Notes under the pieces: model-generated | Databases searched by the model: none | The model's input: the letters and a program-made list of their open reading frames with translations, nothing else | What the model was told of the DNA's origin: nothing | Position numbers and translations under genes: made by a program | NCBI GenBank assembly: GCA_036568605.1 | Contig: DATCSE010000351.1 | Span: forward strand, 1-6,050 | DNA from: DATCSE01 sp036568605 | Lineage (GTDB): Bacteria > Pseudomonadota > Gammaproteobacteria > Burkholderiales > Burkholderiaceae_C | DNA length: 6,050 nt | Direction: 5' to 3' | Shown: positions 1-5,800 of the stretch, piece by piece | Numbering within the stretch: position 1 is the first letter of the stretch | Layout: every line of letters begins with the position of its first letter

Positions 1-405
1 CCCTACCAGAAGTACGCCGTGCGCGTCGCCCGCAGCCGCATCGACGGCTACGGCGTGTTCGCCGCCGAGGCGATCCCGCCACGGCTGAAGATCGGCGAGA
101 TCCGCGGCGAGGCGATCAGCATCGCCGAAGCGCGCCGCCGCGCGCAGGGGCAGCAGCGCATCATGATCGTCGAGGTGTCGATGCGCAAAGCCGTCGACGC
201 GTCGAAGTCGCGCGACCCGATGCGCTTCACGAACCACTCGTGCCGGCCGAACGCGCGGCTGATGATCCGCGACGGGCGTATCGAGTTCTATGCGCTGCGC
301 GCGATCGCGCCGGGCGAAGAGCTGACCGTGAACTACGGCGAGACGCATCACGAGGGGCGGCTCGAGTGCCGCTGCGGCGCACCGGGGTGCGTGGGGCGGC
401 TTTGA
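1..405 (+). CDS. Small SET-domain protein (lysine methyltransferase family), 5' end cut or unresolved
   Basis: This is a stand-alone SET domain, the fold that transfers a methyl group from S-adenosylmethionine to protein lysines. Seen: an N-terminal GxG loop (RIDGYGVFAAE, nt 37-69), the core motif FTNHSCRPNA (NHSC at nt 232-243), the motif ELTVNYG (NYG at 331-339) that supplies the catalytic Tyr, and a C-terminal CxCx4C (Cys codons at 367, 373, 388) matching the zinc-binding post-SET motif. There is no signal peptide or membrane segment. The frame is open to nt 1, reading PYQKYA before a GTG at nt 19. No Shine-Dalgarno sequence precedes that GTG, so the true start probably lies just outside the window; if GTG is used, the protein has 128 residues. 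Bacterial proteins of this kind are common in Burkholderiales and mostly have unknown substrates, so no specific target is assigned. It converges with the GGDEF-EAL gene across a repeat-filled spacer. Family assignment is firm; function is not. Confidence 0.9.
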   Translation, partial: PYQKYAVRVARSRIDGYGVFAAEAIPPRLKIGEIRGEAISIAEARRRAQGQQRIMIVEVSMRKAVDASKSRDPMRFTNHSCRPNARLMIRDGRIEFYALRAIAPGEELTVNYGETHHEGRLECRCGAPGCVGRL

Positions 406-420
406 AGCGGAGGGGCACCC

Positions 421-484
421 GTTCGCCCTGAGCCTGTCGAAGGGCCGGTGCGGCCCGCTGGGCTTCGACAAGCTCAGCCCGAAC
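421..484. repeat. Inverted repeat pair 1 of a 25-nt REP-like element
   Basis: Arms at 421-445 (GTTCGCCCTGAGCCTG...) and 460-484 (reverse complement GTTCGGGCTGAGCTTG...) face each other across 14 nt and match at 20 of 25 positions. Each arm can also fold by itself: its positions 5-9 pair with 21-25. The two arms differ at positions 6-7 and 23-24 by CC/GG versus GG/CC, which keeps that inner stem. This repeat family is, from general knowledge, common between genes in high-GC Proteobacteria. Its place just after the SET stop codon and between convergent genes fits a transcription end or mRNA-stabilising role, but there is no T-run typical of an intrinsic terminator. Confidence 0.85.
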
Positions 485-517
485 GGTGGTGGTTGGAACA
501 GTCAGACGCACATCTCC

Positions 518-585
518 GTTCGCGCTGAGCTTGTCGAAGCCTGTTCCGGCCCGCCTCAAGGCCCTTCGACAGGCTCAGGGCGAAC
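518..585. repeat. Inverted repeat pair 2 of the same 25-nt REP-like element
   Basis: Arms lie at 518-542 (GTTCGCGCTGAGCTTG...) and 561-585, separated by 18 nt. The right arm is the exact reverse complement of the first arm of pair 1; the identity extends to 28 nt (419-446 versus 560-587). Long stems can therefore form within pair 2 or between the outermost units of the two pairs. The 518-542 arm has a weaker inner stem, with one mismatch (C/C) and a possible G-U pair. The two pairs are separated by 33 nt of unrelated sequence, an arrangement like the mosaic clusters of bacterial REP elements. Confidence 0.85.
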
Positions 586-593
586 GGAGTAAC

Positions 594-610
594 GGGCTCA
601 GCGCGAACGG
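594..610. repeat. Truncated fifth copy of the repeat unit
   Basis: The reverse complement of this stretch reads CCGTTCGCGCTGAGCCC, whose first 15 nt equal the start of the unit at 516-530. The remaining half of the unit is absent. The 8-mer GGGCTCAG occurs at 594-601 and again at 610-617, where it covers the TGA stop codon (614-616, minus strand) of the GGDEF-EAL gene. The repeat cluster thus reaches right up to the end of that gene. Confidence 0.6.
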
Positions 611-613
611 GGC

Positions 614-2668
614 TCAGCCTTGCAGCGACTGCACGCCCATCTGCCGGGTCGGCACTTCGCGGGTCTCGCCGAACAGCGAGTCGCGGAAGTCCGACAGCTT
701 GGAGCGGTCGGCCAGCGCCCACAGCAGCAGCGCGCGCGCCGTCATCGGCTTGGCGAACAGGAAGCCCTGCAGCTCGTCGCAGCCGAGCTCGACCAGCAGC
801 TGCTCCTGGCGCGGCGTCTCGACGCCCTCGGCGACCACCTTCAATCCCAGCGCATGCGCGAGCTTGACCACCGCATCGACGACCGCGCGGGCATCGGCCC
901 CATGGTCCACGTCCTTCACGAAGCTCTTGTCGATCTTCAGCTCCTCGGCCGGCAGCCGGCGCAGGTACGCCAGGCTCGAATAGCCGGTGCCGAAGTCGTC
1001 GATCGAGACGTGCGCGCCGAGCTCGCCCAGGCGGCGGAAGGTTTCCTGCGTCGTCCCGGTGTCTTCCATCGCGGCCGATTCGGTGATCTCGCAGGTCAGC
1101 AGCGACGGGTGGATGCGGTGCCGGCGCAGCGCGTCGGCGATGCGGTCGACCAAATCGTCCTGGCGCATCTGCTGCGCCGACAGATTGATCGCCACGCGCA
1201 TGCGCAGCCCGGCGTCGCGCCAGCTGCGGGCCTGCTTGCACGCCGCTTCGATCACCCAGTGGCCCAGCGGCCCGATCAGGCCGGCACGCTCGGCCAGCGG
1301 CACGAAGACCTCGGGCCCGATCAAGCCGCGTTGCGGGTGCTGCCAGCGCATCAGCGCCTCGGCCGCCGTGACCTTGCCGCTGCGCGCATCGATCTTCGGC
1401 TGGAAGTACAGCTCGAGTCCGCTGCCGCTGGCGAGCGCCCGGCGCAGGTCGCGCAGCAGGTCGAAGTTCGCCTTCGCATCCATGTCCATCTCGGCCGAGT
1501 AGAAGCAGTGGCGCGAGCCGCCGGCGCGCTTCGCGGCGTACATCGCGGCATCGGCGCGGGCGATCAGCTTGTTCGCGGCGCAGCGGTCCGGGTACTGGGC
1601 GATGCCGATCGAGCACGAGATCACGACCTCGCGCTGGTCGATCGCATAGGGCTTGCTCAGCGCCTCGATCACATGGGCCGCGGTCTGCGCGGCTGACTCC
1701 GGCGTCGCGCCGTTGAGCAGCAGCACGAACTCGTCGCCGCCGACACGTGCCGCGGCGTCGGGGCCGCGCACGAGCGCACGCAGCCGCTTGCCGACCTGCT
1801 CGAGCACGCGGTCGCCGCTGCTGTGGCCGAAGGTGTCGTTGACCGGCTTGAAGCCATCGAGGTCGATGAACAGAACCGCGAGCCGGCCCTTGCGCGCATC
1901 GCAACGCTTCGCGCTCTCGTGCAGACGGCTCTCGAAGTACACGCGGGTCGGCAGCCCGGTCAGCGCGTCCTGCGTGCTGCCCCAGCGGCGCCTCGGCAAG
2001 CCCAGCGCCTCCTGGGCCGCCGCGCGGTGCGTGATCCGCAGCAGCACGGCAGCCAGCACGAGCAGCGCAGCCATCGCGGGCATCTGCTGCCAGGCATCCG
2101 GCGGCGTTGCGGTGTCCGGCGCCGACAGCACGGCGGCCAGGCAGGCCAGGCCCGTGACGGCGAGCGCGGCGCCGAGCCGCATCCAATGCGCGGCATGGCG
2201 CCAGGCGAACTGCAGCATCACCAGCGCGAGCATCAGCGCCAGCAGGAAGATGCCGGACCCGGCCGGACCGCGCAGGACCGGCGATTGCAGCACGCCGGGT
2301 GCGAACAGCATCAGGTGCGCATAGGCCAGCGGCAGCAGCGCCACCGCGCCGGCCGCGGCCTGGACATGACGACGCTGGCGCAGCCAGATCGCGACGGCGG
2401 TGGCCGCGCCGCACAGCAACAGGCCCGGCAGATGGGCGACGAAGCGCCAGGCATCGTGCCCCGAGCCGAACGCCGTGTGCGCCGGCATCACCTGGCCCGG
2501 CCACCACAGCGCGCAGGCCGCGAGCAGCGCGCCGACCGCGCCGAGCAGCCGGCGCGACACGCTCGAGGCCCCGTGCAGCCCGGCCGCGACCAGGCCCGCG
2601 CCCAGCCAGAACAGGCCGGCGGACATCACGAACGCCACGATCAGCAACAGGGTCTGGGATGAGGTCAT
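614..2668 (-). CDS. Membrane-bound GGDEF-EAL protein (c-di-GMP synthesis/degradation), 684 aa
   Basis: A bifunctional-type cyclic-di-GMP enzyme. Residues 1-215 contain about seven hydrophobic segments (near 6-31, 40-56, 81-96, 104-123, 139-156, 164-182, 197-211), probably a sensory inner-membrane domain. A GGDEF domain follows (about 232-392; DALTGLP, FIDLDGFK, GGDEF at 310-314) with an intact inhibitory RxxD site (R301, D304) five residues before the signature. The EAL domain (about 400-650) keeps the catalytic set: EALMR (E437), N495, E527, DDFGTG (D557, D558), K578, E614 and Q634. Both activities are therefore possible; which dominates cannot be told from sequence. The ATG at 2668 has only a weak upstream purine stretch. 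The membrane part has the segment spacing of an MHYT domain but lacks its M/H/Y/T motifs. It lies 234 nt downstream of the response regulator on the same strand and may be co-transcribed with it or have its own promoter. Confidence 0.95.
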   Translation of the reverse strand: MTSSQTLLLIVAFVMSAGLFWLGAGLVAAGLHGASSVSRRLLGAVGALLAACALWWPGQVMPAHTAFGSGHDAWRFVAHLPGLLLCGAATAVAIWLRQRRHVQAAAGAVALLPLAYAHLMLFAPGVLQSPVLRGPAGSGIFLLALMLALVMLQFAWRHAAHWMRLGAALAVTGLACLAAVLSAPDTATPPDAWQQMPAMAALLVLAAVLLRITHRAAAQEALGLPRRRWGSTQDALTGLPTRVYFESRLHESAKRCDARKGRLAVLFIDLDGFKPVNDTFGHSSGDRVLEQVGKRLRALVRGPDAAARVGGDEFVLLLNGATPESAAQTAAHVIEALSKPYAIDQREVVISCSIGIAQYPDRCAANKLIARADAAMYAAKRAGGSRHCFYSAEMDMDAKANFDLLRDLRRALASGSGLELYFQPKIDARSGKVTAAEALMRWQHPQRGLIGPEVFVPLAERAGLIGPLGHWVIEAACKQARSWRDAGLRMRVAINLSAQQMRQDDLVDRIADALRRHRIHPSLLTCEITESAAMEDTGTTQETFRRLGELGAHVSIDDFGTGYSSLAYLRRLPAEELKIDKSFVKDVDHGADARAVVDAVVKLAHALGLKVVAEGVETPRQEQLLVELGCDELQGFLFAKPMTARALLLWALADRSKLSDFRDSLFGETREVPTRQMGVQSLQG

Positions 2669-2756
2669 CGCACGGCGCGCCTGCGACGCACCGGCTGGCG
2701 CGAAACCGCATACGCGTCAAAGTCGGCCGAAGCCGGAAAGCGCATGCTGCGTGGTT

Positions 2757-2785
2757 TCGAGCGCCGTGGTGAGGACAAATGTCAA
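2757..2785 (-). promoter_or_regulatory. Possible promoter of the GGDEF-EAL gene
   Basis: On the minus strand a perfect TTGACA -35 hexamer lies at 2785-2780, about 110 nt before the ATG. At a 17-nt spacing the -10 position reads GCTCGA, which is a poor match to TATAAT. The site is offered because the 234-nt gap (2669-2902) otherwise holds no gene and no obvious terminator. That gap also contains a small hairpin with 6-bp arms and a 2-nt loop at 2811-2824. A chance -35 match is quite possible. Confidence 0.2.
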
Positions 2786-2902
2786 CCGGTCGATGCGAGC
2801 GTGATGCACGCCGCGAAATCGCGGTCGTGCGTACACGCCACCGTGCCGGGATCGTGGTGCGGATGTGCTATCGCCACCGAACGCAGCCCGGGAACCGCAC
2901 GC

Positions 2903-3541
2903 CTACTCGCTGCCGACCAGCCCGTTGCGGATCGCGTAGACCGTCATCTCGGAGTTGTTGGTCAGCCCGAGCTTCTCGAGAACGCGCGCGCGATAGACGC
3001 TGACCGTCTTCGGGCTCAGCATCAGCTCCTCGGCGATGTCCGAGAGGCGCTTGCCGGACGCGATCATCACGAGCGTCTGCAGCTCGCGGTCGGACAGCTT
3101 CTCGTGCGCATTCGTGTTGGCCGGCGTCGTCAGGCTCTCGACCAGCATCTGCGCGATCTCGGGCGTGACGTATTTCCGCCCCTGCGCGACGGTGCGCACC
3201 GCGGTGACGATCAGCGCCGGATCGCCGCCCTTGTTGACGTACCCGAACGCGCCGGCGCGCAGCGCGCGGATCGCGTACTGGTCCTCCGGGTACATCGAGA
3301 CCACCAGCACGCGCATGCTGGTGCCCTCGTCCTTCAGCACATGCAGCACGTCCAGGCCGCTGCGGCCGGGCAGGTTGATGTCGAGCACGAGCACATCGGC
3401 CGTGCGGTCGCGCATCAGCGCTCGCAACTCGCCGTAATCGCCGGCCTCGCCGACGACTTCGATATCGGGCGCGTCCGAGAGCGTGTCGCGGATGCCGCGC
3501 CGGATCAGCGCGTGGTCGTCGCAAAGAATGACTCTGATCAT
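2903..3541 (-). CDS. NarL/FixJ-family response regulator, 212 aa
   Basis: A two-component DNA-binding response regulator. The receiver domain (about 1-120) has the acidic pair D8-D9, the phospho-acceptor D54 in VLDINLPG, S82 as the switch hydroxyl residue and K104 in YVNKGG. A short linker (about 125-147) leads to a LuxR-type helix-turn-helix (about 148-208), with KLSDRELQTLVMIASGK and the recognition helix region SPKTVSVYRARVLEKLGL. Length and domain order are typical of the family. The ATG at 3541 is only 33 nt from the stop of the upstream kinase gene, and no strong Shine-Dalgarno is seen, so translation may depend on the upstream gene. Pairing with the neighbouring HisKA_3 kinase is expected because NarL-type regulators usually partner with that kinase class. 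The protein resembles GacA/UvrY-like regulators in outline, but I cannot name an orthologue. Target genes are unknown; the adjacent GGDEF-EAL gene is a candidate. Confidence 0.95.
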   Translation of the reverse strand: MIRVILCDDHALIRRGIRDTLSDAPDIEVVGEAGDYGELRALMRDRTADVLVLDINLPGRSGLDVLHVLKDEGTSMRVLVVSMYPEDQYAIRALRAGAFGYVNKGGDPALIVTAVRTVAQGRKYVTPEIAQMLVESLTTPANTNAHEKLSDRELQTLVMIASGKRLSDIAEELMLSPKTVSVYRARVLEKLGLTNNSEMTVYAIRNGLVGSE

Positions 3542-3574
3542 CGGGGTTGCGGATGCCGTTGGCCGGTCAGAAGA

Positions 3575-4717
3575 TCAAAGTTCGCCCCATTGGCTGTGGT
3601 CGTCCTGAGTGGTGGAGGGGTGCGCTTGTATAGCAGCGTTCACCTGCGGATTCAAGGGAACGGACAGGATCAGCGTGGTGCCTTGCGGACCGCTGCTGAG
3701 GTCGACCCATCCATCTATGGTACCGGCGCGCTCGTGCAGGCCGCGGATGCCGAACGAGCGCGCCTTCGCGAGGTCGTCGTTGCTGAGGCCGCGGCCGTTG
3801 TCGCTGATCTCGAGCGAAAGCACGCCCCCGGCCAGCGCGAGGTCGACCTGCACCAGGCTCGCGTGCGCATGCTTGCTGATGTTGGTCAAGGCCTCCTGCG
3901 CGGTGCGGTAGGCGACCAGCGGCACGCCGGGCGGCAGCTCGAGCGCATAACCCGGCGTGCGCAGCTCGACCGGGATGCCGGTGCGCTTCTCGAAGCGCGA
4001 GGTCAGCCACTGCAGCGCCGCGACCAGCCCCTGCTCGAGGATCGCCGGGCGCAGGTTGTGCATGATGCGCTTGCTCGAATCGATCGCGAGCGTGACCGTC
4101 TCGAGCGCGGAGTTGACGCGCGCCAGCACCTCCGGCGAACTCGAATGCCGTGCGATCCAGGCCAGGTCGAACTTCAGCGCGGTCAGCGAGCCGCCGACGT
4201 CGTCGTGGATCTCGCGCGCGATCGCGGCGCGCTCCTGCTCGATGCTGGTCTGCAGGTGCTGCGCGAGCTCGCGCAGGCGCTGCTGCGATTCGCCCAGCTC
4301 GCGGTCGGCGCGTGCCCGCGCCTCGCGGGTCTCGGTCGCCTCGATCGCATGCAGCAGCGCGGGCACCAGCCGCGCGAGGTTGTTCTTCAGCAGGTAATCG
4401 CTGGCGCCGTTGCGCATCGCCTCGACCGCGGTGTCCTCGCCGATCTCGCCGGAGACCAGCACGAAGGGGATGTCCCGGCCCTCGGCCTTCAGCAGGTCCA
4501 GCGCGACCAGGCCGGAAAAGCCCGGCAGGTTGTAGTCGGAGATGATCGCGTCCCAGTCCTCGGCCAGCGCGCCGAGGAAGTCGCTCTCCGAATCGACCCG
4601 CCGCGCCATGCAGCGCAGGCCGCCGCGCGCCAGGTGGGCGAGCGTCAGCTCGTGGTCGAGCTCCGAATCTTCCAGGTGCAGGATGCGCAGCTCGCGGGGC
4701 GGGTTTGACGTCGCCAT
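3575..4717 (-). CDS. Soluble REC-HisKA_3-HATPase hybrid histidine kinase, 380 aa
   Basis: A cytoplasmic histidine kinase whose only N-terminal input module is a receiver. Numbering from the ATG at 4717: REC at about 8-122 (acidic E16-D17, phospho-acceptor D61 in ISDYNLPG, S89, K111), a charged helical linker at about 125-160, HisKA_3 at about 162-230 with the phosphorylated H171 in IAREIHDDVGGSL, and an HATPase at about 265-355 (N279 in QEALTNISKH, D306 in DNGRGL, FGIRGLHERAG, GTTLIL). There is no membrane segment or PAS/GAF domain. A longer version starting at a GTG (4768) would add 17 residues, but it has no ribosome site. The ATG has GGGAGG upstream, although about 16 nt away, and it fits the usual REC start. 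The HisKA_3 motif reads HDDVGG, so the Gln/His of the usual DxxxQ/H phosphatase motif is Gly (G176). It is first in a likely operon with the NarL-type regulator. Such kinases probably take phosphate from another kinase. Confidence 0.93.
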   Translation of the reverse strand: MATSNPPRELRILHLEDSELDHELTLAHLARGGLRCMARRVDSESDFLGALAEDWDAIISDYNLPGFSGLVALDLLKAEGRDIPFVLVSGEIGEDTAVEAMRNGASDYLLKNNLARLVPALLHAIEATETREARARADRELGESQQRLRELAQHLQTSIEQERAAIAREIHDDVGGSLTALKFDLAWIARHSSSPEVLARVNSALETVTLAIDSSKRIMHNLRPAILEQGLVAALQWLTSRFEKRTGIPVELRTPGYALELPPGVPLVAYRTAQEALTNISKHAHASLVQVDLALAGGVLSLEISDNGRGLSNDDLAKARSFGIRGLHERAGTIDGWVDLSSGPQGTTLILSVPLNPQVNAAIQAHPSTTQDDHSQWGEL

Positions 4718-4891
4718 CCGTGAAGTATGCCCGCCTCCCAAAACGCCGTCGCCAAGGAACAACGCCACGAAGACCGTGCTGTTCTTGTGCTAAGGCCCTT
4801 CAGGTCGGCCGGCTTTGCGCCGAAATACAGCCGCATGCACCGGCCCTGAGCGGCCGCTGACCGACCGAACACCTGCTTCGATCCGACCACG
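4718..4891. other. Divergent intergenic region between kinase operon and chemotaxis genes
   Basis: This 174-nt stretch separates two divergently transcribed units, so it should hold both promoters. A sigma-28-like site for the rightward unit is listed separately. For the leftward kinase gene I see GGGAGG as a distant ribosome site but no convincing sigma-70 promoter. A 10-bp perfect palindrome (AGCGGCCGCT, 4849-4858) is present; in DNA this GC-rich it may be chance. In-frame stop TGA at 4847-4849 limits upward extension of the gene at 4892. Confidence 0.6.
4800..4826 (+). promoter_or_regulatory. Candidate sigma-28 (FliA) promoter of the CheZ-like gene
   Basis: TCAGGTCG (4800-4807), an 11-nt spacer, then GCCGAAAT (4819-4826). 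The enterobacterial FliA consensus is TAAAGTTT-N11-GCCGATAA. The -10 matches at 6 of 8 positions and the -35 at 4 of 8, with the exact spacer length. It would start transcription roughly 55-60 nt before the ATG at 4892. A FliA site makes sense for a chemotaxis gene, but the -35 is weak. Confidence 0.35.
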
Positions 4892-5332
4892 ATGCTGAGC
4901 CCAGACAACTCCGAGCCGAACGGCGCCCCGCAGGCGCTGCCGCTGCTCGTCGCCGCGGACCTGCAGGACAACCTGATGACGGCGAGCAACGACCTCGACC
5001 GCCTGCAGACCCTGCTCGCACACGCCTGCGAGGAGCTGATGGTCAGCTTCCACGGCGCAAGCGAGCACATCCGCGCGATCGACCCGAGCGGCGATACCTT
5101 CGACGCCGTGCTCGAACGCCTGGGCGGGGCGATCACCGCGTTGCAGTTCCAGGACATGGCGTCGCAGCTGATCGCCCACACCCACCGCCGCCTGCGCAAC
5201 TGCGCCGACCGGATCGCCCGCGAGACCATGGGCGACGACGAGGACGGCGCCGCGGTCGTCGAGGAAGCCCCGCTGCGGCCCAACCCGGTCACGCAGGACG
5301 AAATGGACGCCGGCTCGATCGAGCTGTTCTAG
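4892..5332 (+). CDS. CheZ-like small chemotaxis protein (putative CheY phosphatase), 146 aa
   Basis: Probably a regulator of the CheY encoded next door. Residues about 17-62 and 68-112 look like two long amphipathic helices forming a hairpin. The second contains LQFQDMASQLI (D88, Q92), which aligns in spacing with the CheZ catalytic pair (QDFQDLTGQ in E. coli, D143/Q147). An acidic, proline-containing linker (113-132) then leads to a C-terminal peptide, TQDEMDAGSIELF. This resembles in position and character the CheY-binding tail of CheZ, which also ends in Phe. At 146 aa it is shorter than E. coli CheZ (214 aa). The QFQDM-type motif also occurs in some other chemotaxis-associated helical proteins, so catalytic activity is inferred. 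The ATG at 4892 has no clear Shine-Dalgarno; an internal ATG at 4976 has AGGA seven bases upstream and would give 118 aa while keeping all motifs. It lies 77 nt before cheY. Confidence 0.85.
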   Translation: MLSPDNSEPNGAPQALPLLVAADLQDNLMTASNDLDRLQTLLAHACEELMVSFHGASEHIRAIDPSGDTFDAVLERLGGAITALQFQDMASQLIAHTHRRLRNCADRIARETMGDDEDGAAVVEEAPLRPNPVTQDEMDAGSIELF

Positions 5333-5341
5333 GGCCGTTCC

Positions 5342-5368
5342 TAAAGAAAACCGCCCTGCGACCGAAGA
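5342..5368 (+). promoter_or_regulatory. Candidate sigma-28 (FliA) promoter of cheY-cheA
   Basis: TAAAGAAA (5342-5349), an 11-nt spacer, then ACCGAAGA (5361-5368), compared with TAAAGTTT-N11-GCCGATAA. The conserved TAAAG of the -35 and CCGA of the -10 are both present at the exact consensus spacing. It lies in the 77-nt gap after the CheZ-like gene and would give a leader of roughly 35 nt before the cheY ATG. The distal half of each element is a poor match. Confidence 0.4.
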
Positions 5369-5409
5369 GCACACCGATTCACCGTTACGAGAGCACCCGG
5401 AGTTACCCC

Positions 5410-5772
5410 ATGCATTCAATCCTTGCCGTTGACGACTCGGCGTCGATGCGCCAGATGGTCAGCTTCACGCTGAAGAGCGCCGGCTACACCGTCGTGGAAG
5501 CGGTGGACGGCCAGGATGCGTACGAGAAGACCAGCGCGCGCGACTTCGACCTGGTGCTGACCGACCAGAACATGCCGCGCCTGGACGGCATCGGCCTGAC
5601 CAAGAAGCTGCGCGACAACCCGAAGTTCAAGTCGACGCCCATCCTGATCCTGACCACCGAGTCCAGCGACCAGATGAAGCAGGCGGGCCGCAGCGCCGGC
5701 GCGACCGGCTGGCTGGTCAAGCCGTTCGATCCGGCCAAGCTGCTCGAAGTGATCAAGAAGGTCATCCGCTAA
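5410..5772 (+). CDS. cheY: Chemotaxis response regulator CheY, 120 aa
   Basis: A single-domain receiver that, when phosphorylated by CheA, is expected to bind the flagellar motor switch. Seen: acidic pair D8-D9 (AVDDSASMRQMV), phospho-acceptor D52 in LTDQNMP, T82 in ILTTESS, and K104 in GWLVKPF. These correspond to E. coli D12/D13, D57, T87 and K109. Residues equivalent to N59 and E89, which matter for CheZ-assisted dephosphorylation, are also conserved (N54, E84). The position of the E. coli switch residue Tyr106 is Trp101 here. There is no output domain, and the length is near that of classical CheY. The ATG is preceded by GGAG (5399-5402) at seven bases. The cheA start follows 28 nt after the stop, so the two are almost surely co-transcribed. 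A role in a non-flagellar chemosensory pathway cannot be excluded from this window. Confidence 0.95.
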   Translation: MHSILAVDDSASMRQMVSFTLKSAGYTVVEAVDGQDAYEKTSARDFDLVLTDQNMPRLDGIGLTKKLRDNPKFKSTPILILTTESSDQMKQAGRSAGATGWLVKPFDPAKLLEVIKKVIR

Positions 5773-5800
5773 TCCGAAGCGCCGCGAGGACGACAACAAC

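Noticed and set aside
421..585. CRISPR array or intrinsic terminator
   Set aside because: The repeats are inverted pairs with unequal short spacers, not regular direct repeats, and no T-run follows the stems, so neither a CRISPR nor a classical terminator is supported.
474..2720. A 748-codon open frame on the minus strand overlapping the GGDEF-EAL gene
   Set aside because: Its translation is low-complexity and Arg/Ala/Gly-rich with no domain, and it lies in another frame of a gene with clear GGDEF and EAL motifs. Long open shadow frames are expected in such GC-rich DNA.
2669..2902. A small gene in the gap between the regulator and GGDEF-EAL genes
   Set aside because: The short open frames here have no ribosome site or convincing protein sequence; I see only a possible promoter and a small hairpin.
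2744..4708. A 654-codon plus-strand open frame opposite the kinase and regulator genes
   Set aside because: It is antisense to two well-supported genes, and its composition (Arg, Gln, Leu, Val and Asp-rich, no motif) is what the reverse complement of GC-rich codons gives.
4718..4768. A longer kinase start at a GTG (4768)
   Set aside because: The extra 17 residues are Gly-rich and precede the normal receiver start, and there is no ribosome site before the GTG.
4849..4858. Perfect palindrome AGCGGCCGCT as an operator
   Set aside because: A single 10-bp all-GC-core palindrome is not unusual in this base composition, and no second copy was seen.
4790..5419. A 209-codon minus-strand open frame opposite the CheZ-like gene
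   Set aside because: No recognisable domain; the plus-strand frame has coherent helices, the DxxxQ motif and operon context with cheY.
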